NCBI GenBank assembly: GCA_032622095.1
Contig: CP136069.1
Coordinates: forward strand, 120,642,126-120,706,125
Origin: Siphonodentalium dalli
Taxonomy: Eukaryota; Mollusca; Scaphopoda; Gadilida; Siphonodentaliidae
Direction: 5' to 3'
Length of the DNA: 64,000 nucleotides
Shown here: positions 35,936 through 47,694 of the stretch, piece by piece
Numbering within the stretch: the first letter of the stretch is position 1
Layout of the letters: each line of letters begins with the position of its first letter
The notes under the pieces: generated by a model
Database searches by the model: none
The model's input: only the letters and a program-made list of their open reading frames with translations
Told to the model about the DNA's origin: nothing
Translations under genes and position numbers: made by a program

Positions 35936-37714
35936 GAGACCTTTCGCAAAACTCACGTTTACGATTACGAATACGGTTAGGGTACTAGGTCACCAACATT
36001 TGTGTACTTTCTAATCGTTGTCGTATTTTACTATCCGCAATAACGGTTACGATTTCAAGTTTTCTAATAAGCTCAAATAACACCCGAAATTTATTTTCTG
36101 CAATATATCACTTTACTCCGTTCGAGACTGTATGTGTATATCATGTAAACCGTCCAGTTGTATTGAGCTACGACCTCGATATGCTGTTTAGATTGTCAAT
36201 CACTGTACTCGTCGTCGTGAATCACGCGCTTCCCGCGAAATGAGATCGCTATTCACAACGGATAGCCATCGCTGGCTGCGACAGAAAACTTTACAGTTAG
36301 AGGAGTGCACTATGAAACCAGTCGCCAAAAAGACATTTTATAGTGCGCGATGCATGAGGAGTTTTGAATGATTATTATGTGCAAGATAGTACACAATATA
36401 TAGTGAAATTCAACAATTATTTAATTAAACAACCGATGGTCGTGTCCTAACGTGTGCAGTTATAGAATGCCCCCCAGGAGAGCCTAAAGAATGGCATAAC
36501 CATATTAATGAAAAGTGAAAGATTTTGTGTTCTCTTCCCATTTCCCGAATTGAATAGTTCATTCAGTTTAATAATATTCGGTTTTCGGTAGAAGTTGGGT
36601 TTTATATATCTCTCGTATAGAGTCTGTAATGCAGGGCATTTAAAATTACATGGAATTCATAACCGATTTTAAAATTACATGGAATTCATAACCGAGTCCT
36701 AAGTTACATAAAGTACTCTGTCTAAGTAATCTGTACCTACCCTAAATCCCGATTCAACTGGTAAGTAGTAATTTCTGCTCCTGAACCGTAACTAAAAGAA
36801 TATTTGACACACCCACTGACATCACCAGAGCTCAGCAGTCTATGTCAGGTTTGTTATTTGCATTTATTTTTAATTTAAAAAACACGCACAAATGCGGCAT
36901 TTAAAGGTACTCAATCCGATTAGATGCCCCCATATCATCAGATTCCAACAACAATATTTTTTTGAAATGCCGCTTCTGTTATAAGAATCGAGTAATTGCT
37001 CAACATTAATGCTAACCACAGTCAACCATATTATAAAATTGCCCAAAACCTGTTATTTATCAACATTTTGTTCAACGAAATTTTGCCGGCTTGTCAAATA
37101 TCTGACAAAAAAGCAACTTGATGCACATCGCTTCTACCGTGTCGACTTTGTTTCGATTTGGTAGTAACAAATCAGAGGTGATGCACATCAGCGAGCTCAC
37201 AACCTTATGTCGGATTTCCTAAACCCAAAGAGGTGAAGCCGAAATTGAAATCAAATCGCGGACATGAAGGGGCTTGAACGATGGCGTCGTGGTTGATGTG
37301 AGGTCCAAATTCAGGAACCCCTCTTCCTCATCAGCATAACGTCTATCAGGTCATCTGTGCTAACAACGAACTGTATTTCCACCACATATGACCTGGCATT
37401 TATACCTGTGTATTGCCACAATATATCACGAGAATCCCGGGTCGTACCTTGTGACTGGTCGAATTATTGACAATATTAACAGGTCATGATTATCGCAATG
37501 TTGCAAATGAGACGATAAGTGAAGTATTCAGGGGCTGTATACCAAACACACGCTTTGAGTTGTAAAAGTGGTACGAAATAATGATCGTACGTGTTCGTCA
37601 AAACTCTTACGCGTAATCGTTTTGCGAAAGGACTTTTTGGCCATACGGATAGACTTACGACTACGAATAGCTGTCCGTATTCGTAATCGTAAACGTGAGG
37701 ATGCGAAAGGTCTC
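35936..37714. mobile_element. TA-flanked element nested in the PIF-like insert
   Basis: The ends begin GAGACCTTTCGCA; inverted similarity continues through CTCACGTTTACGATTACGAA for about 45 bp. TA dinucleotides flank both sides (35934-35935 and 37715-37716), as in Tc1/mariner-type insertions. Subterminal CGTAATCGT-type words are repeated near 37565-37660. No transposase is seen in 1779 bp, so it is a non-autonomous copy. The TA border is also compatible with a longer palindromic end (CAATAGAGACC), so the exact border is uncertain. Confidence 0.65.
36640..36694. repeat. 27-bp direct repeat, two copies
   Basis: TTAAAATTACATGGAATTCA followed by TAACCGA occurs twice in tandem inside the nested element. 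Confidence 0.85.
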
Positions 37715-38670
37715 TATTGTCAGTCTTCTATTGATGTTAATACCAGTGATGGCCTCTTCCCCAACGCAGGGGGGTATGACCACCAACATGCACGGGGAGC
37801 TATATTATCCCAGAAGCTACCGAAATCACCATTGCATATTTCCTCGACGGGGGTGTCAGTGCATCCAGCACCCTGAGTCCTGACACCCTGCTTTATAAAT
37901 ATCGTAGTCATGTCTGTCGTGTCTGTTTTCTACGAGTGATTAATCTAATATGCAGCAATTTATGCTATTCATATAATTATGAACATATTATACAGCTTTA
38001 AATTTGAATGCATGGTGTTGCTGTTTGTCTTCATTCGGCGAAAGGGTTGCCTAGCTACGAGTTCCCAACTACGCCACCTTTCCTCTCTTGTGTTATACTG
38101 TTATACATGTATACGCAGAATTTACAACTATAGAATATGTAAGTAAAACATTATATTGTAATTCTTGCCCAGATAATCCCGGCTGACACATTCAATTAAC
38201 TCCCATAGTTATTGGAAGCTTTCGAGAACCAGCCCCTCCCCCAATCATGGATTATGGTCGAAAATGTTATAATTAAAGCTTGTGACAGTTAGGAGCTTGT
38301 TCAACCTTTGGCTTGAGAAACATATATATAAATGGGGGGGGGGGGGTCACTCTTTTTAATTTCAACGCTGTACCTGCATTATATTTTTGCGCTATAATGA
38401 ATATTTGCAATCGAAATGAATTATAACTCGTGAAAAACAGCACATATATCAGACAAGAATTACTCATTTCGGCATCCATGCACGAAAGAAGACATGTTTA
38501 TGACTGGCCTGAAATTTCTTGATGGCAGTTTGTTTGATAATGGCTTATAACTACTCACTGGTGAAATTGACCTCTCGCGCGCAGGTGATTAATTTTGTCA
38601 ATTATTGGTGTGGCCATGTAAAATACATGCATTTTACATACAGACATTACATGCATGTGTGTATCCACCC

Positions 38671-40463
38671 TTAGTAATTTTCATCTTCTGCATGGAGTAA
38701 TTGTTTTGTCGCTAAAATTCTGGTATTTATGCGGAACTGGAACCATCCCAACCTGCTAACAGAAAGGGATTTAAACGGCACAGTGAATATATGTGTCCAT
38801 GGTACTTGAATATTGGTATATCCAAGTTCTAATCCCCATTTATGTATTGAGGAAGGTTTTGTCGTGTTATCAGATATGAGAATGTCATAAAAATCCTTGC
38901 AAACCCCGAATACTTTTTAGAAGCAATGACAACTGCCCGGGAAACAGGGGGCTTGGTTTTTTTTATAGTGTTTGGTCGAGAATTTGTGACAGCTTGATCA
39001 ACTGTTTGTTGATACTATGGATTGTAATGAAATGTGTCGATATATCATAAATTTCTTTCATCATAGCTACAGTTGGGAGTTCGTTGTTGTCTGAAATAAG
39101 ATCATTCACAAATATCACTCCTTTTTGCTTCCATTCCTGTTTATCAATTGAATGCTGGTTTACTTTAATATTATCGTTATTCCATATAGTATTTGAGTTT
39201 AGATATGAGTATTTACTGGGTAGCTTTTTGAGTAAATTTGTCCAAGCCGTTATGGCGTCACGCCAAAATAGGTGTATTACTGTACGCTTGATCGATGAGA
39301 TGTATTTTGTACCGTATGTGAGGAATAGTGGATCAGATAATATTTCGGGTGCGATACTTATCCACTTGGCGCGTTTTGTGGTTAATCTCCTGAGCCAGGT
39401 TATTTTTAGGGCTTCGATAAATTCTTTAATTTTTGTCATCTTTAGGCCGCCTTGTTGACAATGTTTACACATTTGTGAACGTTTAATTCGGTCTCGTTTG
39501 CCGTTCCAGGTGAACCTGAATAACATGGTAGTTAGTTCGTCAATAAAATTTTGGGCGGGGTTTGGCAGAGATTGGAATAGATGGACTAATTTTGGAATTA
39601 TGACAGATTTGATGATTACAATGCGATCTATAGTGGAGTCAAGGACCTGTGTTTCCATTTTTAAATTCCGGTTTTCAATTCGATAAGTTTGTTTCCAAAA
39701 TTGAGGTTATTCAGTTGCGATAAATCTGTGCTATATGTTATTTCCAGCAATTTGAATTGTTTTTTACACGAATATCGCAATTTACAATGGGTGCACCGTG
39801 ATTAGCTTTGCTTGCGCCTAACCAAGCAATCGACATTTTTCCAGGTTGGCTTTCAATCCTGACATATTTGCGAATGTGTCGAGAACATTCAAGCTTTCGT
39901 TAAGAGATTCTTCGTTGCCGTCCAAGATGAGTGTAGTGTCGTCAGCATATTGATTAATTTTATGTTCTGTACTGCCGAGGGTGATGCCTTTTATCTTTTT
40001 ATATTCCCTCACCATAATTGCAAGTATTTCTGCACAGAGGAGAAAATATACGGGGATACCGGGTCTCCTTGTCTACAGCCTCTCGATGGCTGGAAAAAAG
40101 GAGAAATTGTACCGTTAACGAGGACCGCCGATTGAATGTCTGTATAAAAAGTTTTTAGCCACCTTCTAATGGATTCTCCGAAGTTAAATTACAATAAGCA
40201 ATCGTCAATAAATGACCACGAAACAGTGTCGAATGCATTCTCAAAGTATATCAATAGCAACATGCCGGGTATATTTTGTACGTCAGTCTCGAGTAAGATG
40301 TCATATATTAAACATGTGTTGTCTCCGATGAAACTCCCTGATAGAAAACCGGTTTGATCTTCGTTAATTATGGTAGGTAGAACTGATTTGATCCTGTTAG
40401 CGATACAAGGGGATGCCAATGTATAAGATATATTGAGCAGAGATATTGGACGCCAGTTTTTAA
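38671..40463 (-). pseudogene. LINE-A ORF2, reverse transcriptase and connector
   Basis: Reading right to left on the minus strand: KNWRPISLLN at the TTAA border, then an L1-type RT with FENAFDTVSW (about 40230), GCRQGDPVSPYIF (about 40060), QYADDTTLIL (about 39950), then IIPKLVHLFQSLPNP and WNGKRDRIKRSQMCK (39500-39620), and finally FQFRINTRILATKQLL (about 38740) just before the PIF-like insert. RT copies LINE RNA at the nicked target. Decay is clear: a single-base loss after YIF (about 40045) shifts frame, and the connector at 39660-39820 is broken in several frames. The usual aspartate in the (I/V)DFEKAFD motif is Tyr (IYFENAFD). The longest intact frame is 231 codons (38963-39658). Confidence 0.9.
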
Positions 40464-41786
40464 CTCATTCAGTGCCAAGTTTCCTGGGGAAAACGCTGGC
40501 CAGGACCCATGTTTCCTGGGGGAAAAACAATAATTTACACTAGCTATATATTTAGTTTAATTATTAAATATTGGAAATAATTGAACTGACAGCAAGAATT
40601 GATATTATATAGGCCCTACTCACGAAGTTCTTTGACAATCCAATTTCGGTACTATATAGTCATCACAGGTCAAAAATTTCGTGTTGCCATGGCAACGAGT
40701 ACTTCAAATTAAGACCGATTGTGTGAAATTACAAATCTGTTTTATGTGACCATCTAACTAACCTATTCTGTGCAGTTTTATGCATTTATTTTGCTGGTGG
40801 AATAACATAGCATTATGTTATGGCAAAGATCGGAATTGGGGGCGGGGGTGATAAATGGGACCCTTCGAATTTTCTAAATGGGATGACGTTTAAAATAACC
40901 GATTTACTAGAGAAGCAGATGACAAAACAGAAAACAATTTGAAAATCAATCGCTTCCGTTCGGTAGGCCTACAGCAATCGTTCTATAAATGTGCGGCGTA
41001 TACTTCCAGTTCGTGTGATACACGTATCTACATGTACAGAGTCAATGAATCATTATTTTGGGCCATCGGAGTAACCCGGTGACAATTCTATCGAATTCAG
41101 CGTATCGAAAAACCTCTCACTACCAAATTTCAGTTCGATATATTAAACGATATAAGAGCAAGCTTACAGTTTTCTATAGTAATTTATCATCGTAATTTGG
41201 CGAACCACTTAAGGTACATAGTTTGATTGACGTAATGCGCACGTTGTCCAAATCATCGTTCCTCGATCGTTTGGTGTTAAACCAAGTGTTCGATGGATCA
41301 GGGAATGACCGACTTGATAGTAATCGCCCTTTACTCAATCGAAATTGGTTTCCAATTAACAGATCTGTACGGTGTATACGTTGACCTTTCAGAGTGTTTG
41401 AACTCTGCAAGACTTTAGTCACGCCCACAAAACACAATTTTTCACCACCTATATTTAGACGGCTCTATCTCCTGAATGCCTCAATGTACGGAGCTGCCCG
41501 ATACATCGTTTGAATGGAGATATCTTCGGCTCGGCCATGGTTTACAAGTTGAATATGCGCATGCGCATATAAACAGACCACCCGCCCAACCCCCCCAATG
41601 AAAATTATCACCAGGCATGACTTGTAATCTGCAGTGTTTTAAGCATGTACACCAATATTAAAACTGTGAGTTTTTCGCCCAGTAGAGCATGTTTTAAACG
41701 AGATATTCTGAGCGACGGATATATCCGTCGCCGGCACATGGATGGCGCTTTCGGGCGACGGATATCCGTCGCCGTCACTGAATGAG
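40464..41786. mobile_element. piggyBac-like insertion in LINE-A (non-autonomous)
   Basis: The 1323-bp element has ends beginning CTCATTCAGTG in inverted orientation and is flanked by TTAA at 40460-40463 and 41787-41790, the hallmark target of piggyBac transposons. Removing it with one TTAA rejoins the LINE frame exactly (PRMYL-KNWRPIS). Inside the right end is a palindrome-rich GGCGACGGATATATCCGTCG block. An 87-codon minus frame at 41174-41437 has no recognisable transposase motif, so the element is non-autonomous. Confidence 0.88.
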
Positions 41787-43345
41787 TTAAGGTACATCCT
41801 TGGTTTGTCCCCTTTGGGTATTAAAGTGATAATGCCCTGTTTTTGTGTGGTAGAAAGTTCCCCCTTTATGAGTGCATGATTAAGTGCATTAAGGACAAAA
41901 CTACTTAGATCGTTCCAGAAGATTTTGTAGAACTCAACTGTGTACCCATCAAGACCGGGTGACTTTCCGTTCTTCATTTTGTTCAATGCTTCAGTCAATT
42001 CGGGTAAAGTAATTTCGCCTTCAATGGAGCGGGATTGGGTTGGAGTAAGGGCAGGAACTCTAATATCAGATAATTTCGAAGTTGGGTTAATGTTCGTGTT
42101 TTGTGTGTAAAGTCTTTCACAGGATGTTTTGGTTTCTTTGATAATTTCGACCGATTCCGTGATTTTCTTATTATTACTGTCTCTTATCTCATTTATAGAT
42201 TTGGATAAGTGTTGTCGTTTTTCGAGATTTAAGAAGTATTTTGTCGGTTTTTCGCCTTCTTCAATATATTTAGCTTTTGTTCGTGTCATAATACCTTCTA
42301 TTTTATATTTCCTTATAGCCTGTAGTTTAATTTCTATGTCTTTCAAATCGTCTATCATTTTGTTCATAGATTGAGCATCCGATGTCGCGAGCTCTTGTTC
42401 TATTTCGACTTTTCTTTGTATTAATTTATCTTCGTCGCTAGATTTCTTTCTTTTCAAGCGAGAAGAATATTGAATTGTTTTTCCTCTGATGTCAAGTAAC
42501 AATGCGTCTAGGAATAAAGAGTCTGATATGGTAAAATTATTCGGTGCCAGACCGCCAATGGAGTTTGTTTTTTTATATCTTTGAATACTTTCAGTTATGG
42601 TATTCCTGACGATATTTTTATATTCTTCTCTGAAGTTCCAGAATCCGCGTCCTTGTTTGATGTTATTTACCTTAAGTTCTATATTAATTATCGAGTGATC
42701 TGTACGATAGCCCGGAAGTATGTCTAATGCATCAGAAACGAGATTAAGGCGGTCGGATGAGATCAGAAAAAAGTCAAGCCTTGCCATTTTTAATGGAGAT
42801 GTTCTGCGCCACGTATAACGTTTAGTTGTGGGATTTATAAGACGCCATGGATCGATTAAACCATATGTATGAGACATTGCCTCTTCTTCCGTTTTTGCTT
42901 GAGTATTATTGGTATGGAGATAGTTGTATGTGTCAAGTTTTTGGTCCTGAACTAGATTCCAATCACCGCATATTATTACCTGAGTGTTCCCAATGGAGGC
43001 AATTTCATCGTTGGGTCCGTAAATAACTGCTAGTGTAACGCGAATTTCCTCTAACGAGATATCCAAGAGAATATAGTTACCATTTTTATCTTGCATAGAA
43101 TTGTGTAATTCAAATTGAAACGTATTTCGAAACAAGACGGCCACGCCTCTGGACTGTGAGTTATAAGAAGATAATTTGCACTCAAACCCCCATTCGGATC
43201 TTATTATGTTCTCTTGGTCTTTCGTGAAGTGTGTGTCTTGAAGACAGTACATCGAACCATTAATAGACTTCACGTGGTCCAATACATCACGTCTTTCTTG
43301 CTCTGATTTAACCCTCGGCAGTTCAATGATATGATCTTAACGGTA
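41787..43345 (-). pseudogene. LINE-A ORF2, endonuclease and RT start
   Basis: A long minus frame (43282-41639, 547 codons) encodes an apurinic-type endonuclease domain: CLQDTH (residues 13-18), SRGVAVLF (44-51), ICGDWNL (104-110), RLDFFLIS (168-175) and TDHS (194-197). It is followed by a Lys/Glu-rich linker and the start of the L1-type RT (SPGLDGYTVEFYK, then LIPKGDKPRMYL). Upstream, IISLNCRGL is visible near 43325 but lies in another frame because of an indel near 43290, so the element begins at or before about 43345. The last ~50 codons of the frame read into the piggyBac-like insert. The endonuclease nicks target DNA for target-primed reverse transcription. The element belongs to the L1/Tx1 group. 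No ORF1 was seen upstream. Confidence 0.92.
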
Positions 43346-44449
43346 AACATTATTTGATTCGCGGTATCTGCGCCTCAACTTGGACCAAGCGGAACTGTTG
43401 TCGACACATTCTACACAATAAAGGCAGGTGTACATATATAGTAGGTTGATACATGTAAAATATAGGTTGATGTTACATAATGCATTAAATTTTGCAACAA
43501 AGAGAGTTTAATGTATTTAATATATGATCAAGTTTGGTACAGCGATAGTGAATAAATTATTTTCCATTCGCATCTATGAGTCAACTATGCGTCAATGTCA
43601 TTGCCTGATCACCAGAGCCATATAATGTAGAATTTCGCGAATATGGTTTCCAGTTATGGAAGAGGTTATTTCCTAGCAAAGCGGAAATGGCCGAATCGCT
43701 CAGAATGATAGCCACACATGTTTTGATAAGAACATGATGCATCTGGACATTGGAAATGGTCTACATGTTCATGTATGTACACAGCTAAGCTCTAATTGAC
43801 GCCCACCTTAACGACGTTGACCACCGATATCACCGCGTTGTTGTCGCTATTAACCATGATCAATCCTATCATGGCCGACCTTCGTACCGTTTTAAAATCA
43901 CCATTATAACCACCACAGAGTGAATATTTCTGGCATGGCTTGACGCTGCATTGATGATGCAGTTGCGAATGTCGGTCAGTGACCAACTTCTAATGTTGAT
44001 TAAACCGTAAACAAATTATTAATTGAAATATTGTTTTGTGTATAGTTAACACGGTGCATGGCGCTCACGAAAAGCTGGACTGGGTGTAAGGTGGCCATGT
44101 GAAAAATTAATGCGGAGTACAGTAGTCGCAAAACTATTATTAATAGTACTGTAGAAAGATTACCTGCGGTTGCCACATGTCAACCACTTGACCGTGGTTG
44201 AACGGCGGTATGGTATAACCGGTGTCATTAACGCCCTACAACCTTGTTAAAGGGGACGATTAATGGGTGTGCTACAACTGCCGTGTGTTCATGAATATTT
44301 AACGCATCTTTTTCACTGTTAAATTTAATGTTCTTTTCGTTTTTAAATTATTAGGAATACTGATGACTGATGGAAATTCACTGAATCAAACAACTATGCT
44401 AGATGCTTATCAAGGTAATCATGTGTGGATACAATTTAGAATTAGTATA
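43346..44449. other. No feature seen between the two LINEs
   Basis: About 1.1 kb with no convincing repeat or gene. It may contain 5' untranslated sequence of LINE-A, which cannot be recognised by eye. Confidence 0.45.
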
Positions 44450-44899
44450 AGATTTCATACATAATAAACAATAATAAACCACTAAAATATACCACTCCTG
44501 GTTATAAAAGTTTGCATGTGTTACTTTAAAAATGTTGTAGTTCGTATTAAGGGGGATAGCATTTGACCCAATCAGGAGTATGTGGCTGGACATGAATTTC
44601 TTTTCTATTTACATGAAGCATTCATTTCTGATTTGATTGTATCTTGGGCAGACTAATATGAATTGAACTGCACTTTCTATGTCACCACATGTACACTTGT
44701 TGCTTTCTCTTAAGTGATTTTCATAGAGGTCTATATTAAGGCTGCTGCATTTGTGTCGGAGTTGTGTATGAATAATTTGGGCTTTTCGATTTGAGAAAAA
44801 ATCTAAGTGAAACGTTCTTCTTACGTTGAGGCGCTCTCCTGCATCTAGTGGTGATTTAAATAATTCAAAGGATTATGCTGTTTTCAATTCAGGGCGATT
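44450..44899 (-). pseudogene. LINE-B C-terminal piece with zinc knuckle
   Basis: The minus strand reads RPELKTA, stop, SFELFKSPL, then FFSNRKAQIIHTQLRHKCSS, LNIDLYENHL, the knuckle KCTCGDIESAVQF...CPRY, and after another stop LLIGSNAIPLNTNYNIFK. This order (RNA-binding Cys motif after LRxxCSxLN) is typical of the C-terminus of Jockey/CR1-superfamily LINEs. It continues the frame of the piece at 45411 once the 511-bp MITE is removed. At least two stops make it inactive. Confidence 0.8.
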
Positions 44900-45410
44900 G
44901 GCTGCGGACACACGTATGACAGTAGCGATGGCATAGTAGGTGTGACAATTAATGATGGTGCAATTTTGGTGACAATTGGTCGTCATATTCCTGTGCCATA
45001 GCGAGACATGTCGCCCGCCGCACATTCGCGCAATGAGTCTCTTCCATGCTCTATCAGCGTCGATATCGACATCTCAATGATTTATCAAACCGAATGTCTA
45101 GTCGCTGTTGATCGTTACTCAACACGCAATGTGATATTTTTAATGCTAACACACAAGATAATTCTGGACGATCGGTCGTGCAATTTTATGTATCGTAGAT
45201 AATACAATGTGGCTAAACGTAATGAGTAGAGATCAACCTTGGTGAAACTCAATGGGTTAATTGGTCAGTCGACTCACTGTGCGAATATGCGGCGCGCGAC
45301 ACGACTCACTATGGCATATAAATTATGTTGACCAATTGTCACCAAACTCTACCATAATTAATTGTCACACCTACTATGCCATCGCTACTGTGGTACGTGT
45401 GTCCGCAGCC
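44900..45410. mobile_element. 511-bp MITE with ~80-bp inverted repeats, inserted in LINE-B
   Basis: Ends begin GGCTGCGGACACACGTA, and the inverted match continues through GTAGCGATGGCATAGTAGG and GTGACAATTAAT to about 80 bp. The flanks carry ATT at 44897-44899 and 45411-45413 (3-bp duplication, PIF/Harbinger-like). Deleting the element and one ATT restores LINE-B in frame on the minus strand (LWYDN-RPELKTA). No coding capacity. Confidence 0.88.
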
Positions 45411-46355
45411 ATTGTCGTACCATAATCTGGTTGCAGAGATGGCAGAAAATAGTCCATGTATGAAGATTGATCGGAACGAGGGGCCTTAGTGTGGTTTTCC
45501 TAAAGGGATATCTTTCTGCACCAGGGTTCTCATGGTTCACCATGTTATGTAGATACCGAGGAGATGATCTGTGGAACATTTTGTAAAATTGCTGCATTTT
45601 GATTTTTTGCGATTCCCAGCCAAGATCAGAGATTATATTATCTGTTCTAATATTTCGCGTTGCTCCTGAAACTCTTCTTGCCTCTTCATGTTGAATTTTT
45701 TTGAGACGGTCACTCAGTGTTTTGCCACAGTTGTCCCATACTGGTGCAGCATATTCTAATACTGGGCGGATAAAAGCAAAGTATACTTTTTGAAGGGTAT
45801 TTCTAGATAACACATGTTTATATTTCCTCATGAGGTTAATTCTTTTCCATGCCTTGTCAGTAATCTCATCAATGTGCGCAGTCCACGTACCATCAAACGT
45901 GACTCCAATATGTCTATGAGACTTTACTTCTTCAACAGTACTATTTGCCATTATAAGAGAGAGGTGGCTTGGGGGTTGTTGTTTACGGGAAATAAGAAGG
46001 GTTTCGGTTTTTAGTTCATTGAATGTAACAAGCCATTGAGTGGACAAATCCACCAGTCTAGAAATATCCATATTAATAAAATCGGCTGCTTAATCGGGTT
46101 CTTCTACGGTTAAAAACATAGGCGTGTCATCAGCAAACAGTCGAATATAACAAGAACGTGTTCTGATATATCATTGATGTAAATTAGAAAGAGGAGAGGT
46201 CCGAGTATATATCACTGAGGTACACCAGCTCTAACATTATTCCATTCTGTATTGTCATCTACAACCACTCTTTGCTGGCGATTTGATAAGTATGACTCAA
46301 AAAGTTTCAGCAAATTACCAGTTATGCCTATGTGTTCCATTCTGTAGATGTAATA
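45411..46355 (-). pseudogene. LINE-B reverse transcriptase, C-terminal half
   Basis: On the minus strand: MEHIGITGNLLKLFESYLSN, RQQRVVVDD, AGVPQ-stop-YILGPLLFLIYINDI, then in another frame LFADDTPMF (the catalytic box as FADD), then after a stop a 228-codon frame (46071-45385) with WLVTFNELKTETLLIS, HIGVTFDG, LEYAAPVWDNCGK and RRVSGATRN. These are RT and thumb/connector motifs of the CR1/Jockey superfamily. At least two stops and two frameshifts are present. It continues leftward into the piece at 44450-44899 after a MITE. Confidence 0.9.
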
Positions 46356-47692
46356 GGACTACATTTATTATTTTATAATTCACTCGCTCAATTAAACAGA
46401 ATTATAACGAAATTATATGTTATTATACAATGGTATTGCAGGGGTTAAACCACAAATGTTTTCTAGTAACAATTACACTAACACAGCATGCACATGTAAT
46501 GTGCAGTTTGGCTTTTTTGTATAATATGGACATAAACACTCATAGTAGTAATCACCCGTGCGTGAATTTTCGCGCCTTTGGTTTCCCGCGCTTACGCTAT
46601 TGATCTAGCATTTTCTTTTTATCTCAAAATTTGACTTTCTAAGTCAAAATTTTGACTTTATAAACTAAATTTTTTGACTTTTTATATCGAAATTTAGACT
46701 TTCAAACTCAAAATTTTGACTTTCAAACTCTAAATTTTGACTTTTTATCTAAAAAATTTGACTTTATAAACTCAAAATTTTTGATTTAAAAAAAGTCGAA
46801 ATTTCGAGATAAAAAGTCAAAATTTTGAGTTTGAAAGTCAAAATTTAGAGATAAAATGTTAAAATTTTGACTTGGTAAGTCAAAATTTAGAGATAAAAAG
46901 TCAAAATTTTGAGTTTATAAAGTCAAAATATTTACTTAGAAAGTCGAAATTTAGAGATAAAAAGTCAAAATTTTGAGTTTGAAAGTCAAACTTTCGAGAT
47001 AAAAAGTCAAAATTTTGAGTTAATAAAGTCAAAATATTTAGATAAAAAGTCAAAATTTTGACTTTATTTTTTTGCTACCATGTCCCGAATACGCTTCCGT
47101 AATTTCAGATTGTCACCAGCGGTTGACAAATTAAAGCAGTCCACGATCCACGTCCTGTTATATTTCCAGTTTTCAATACATATATAAATTATACTGGGAC
47201 CTATTTATACTCATAAAAGGCCTTTATCACACAAAATAAGGTAAATATTCCTTTTATTATCTTCCCAATCTTATAATGCCCCGTTTTACAGAATTCCCAT
47301 TTAAGTGATATTTGCAAATAGTAAATTCTAGTGATACCTTTAATATATTTCCCATGTGATGCATTTCTGCATTCCTATAATCAAGCTTTTAAAAGTTACT
47401 ATTCATGTCATTCATCAAATACATATCAGTTCTTATTTAAATCCGAAGTGTCAAGTAGTCTGATTTTATAATCTAATCTCTAAGTAAAATTGTCTATTCT
47501 TTTAAATTCATCCATATCACTTAATGTCTGTTCAATTTTATATTTCAGGGCTCGGTTTATTCTTCATACATGTATACACAATCATTCTGACGTATGCTTA
47601 TTCAACATATATATGTTATATCTTAACGACCAGCAGTGTTCGTGTTATTCGTGAAAGACCCACCGAGATCAAGCTCACCACAGGTGGAGTCC
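46356..47692. mobile_element. Insert of ~1.3 kb interrupting LINE-B
   Basis: LINE-B RT motifs break after HKGLLYE (at 47695) and resume at MEHIGITG (46340). The two borders have short inverted ends, TAGGACT (46354-46360) and AGTCCTA (47688-47694), consistent with a TA-flanked element, but the inverted match is only about 5-7 bp, and the rejoined frame is off by one base. It contains the AT-rich hairpin at 46612-47071. No transposase seen. Confidence 0.5.
46612..47071. repeat. Long AT-rich hairpin of AAAGTCAAAATTTTGAG repeats
   Basis: The left part (46612-46785) is built of TTTTGACTTT-type units. The right part (46790-47071) is built of the complementary AAAGTCAAAATTTTGAG / AGATAAAAAGTC units. 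Centre near 46790. It is a foldback of tandem ~12-30-bp units, with a right arm longer than the left. Non-coding. Confidence 0.85.
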
Positions 47693-47694
47693 TA

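Larger units (their letters stand above)
35698..38670. mobile_element. PIF/Harbinger-like element inserted in LINE-A (non-autonomous)
   Basis: Both ends begin GGGTGGATACACACATGCAT, and the inverted match runs at least 32 bp with one mismatch, then weaker to ~65 bp. It is flanked by TTA at 35695-35697 and 38671-38673, a 3-bp duplication typical of PIF/Harbinger transposons. When the element and one TTA are removed, the minus-strand LINE reads KMKI-TNDSDCNRC across the join. The 2973-bp element encodes no recognisable transposase and is largely filled by a nested element. A G12 tract lies near 38335. Superfamily assignment rests on duplication length and TIR layout only. Confidence 0.8.

Noticed and set aside
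46356-47692. Confident Tc1/mariner call for the insert in LINE-B
   Set aside because: Inverted ends match for only 5-7 bp and the rejoined frame is off by one base, so only an insert of unknown class is reported.
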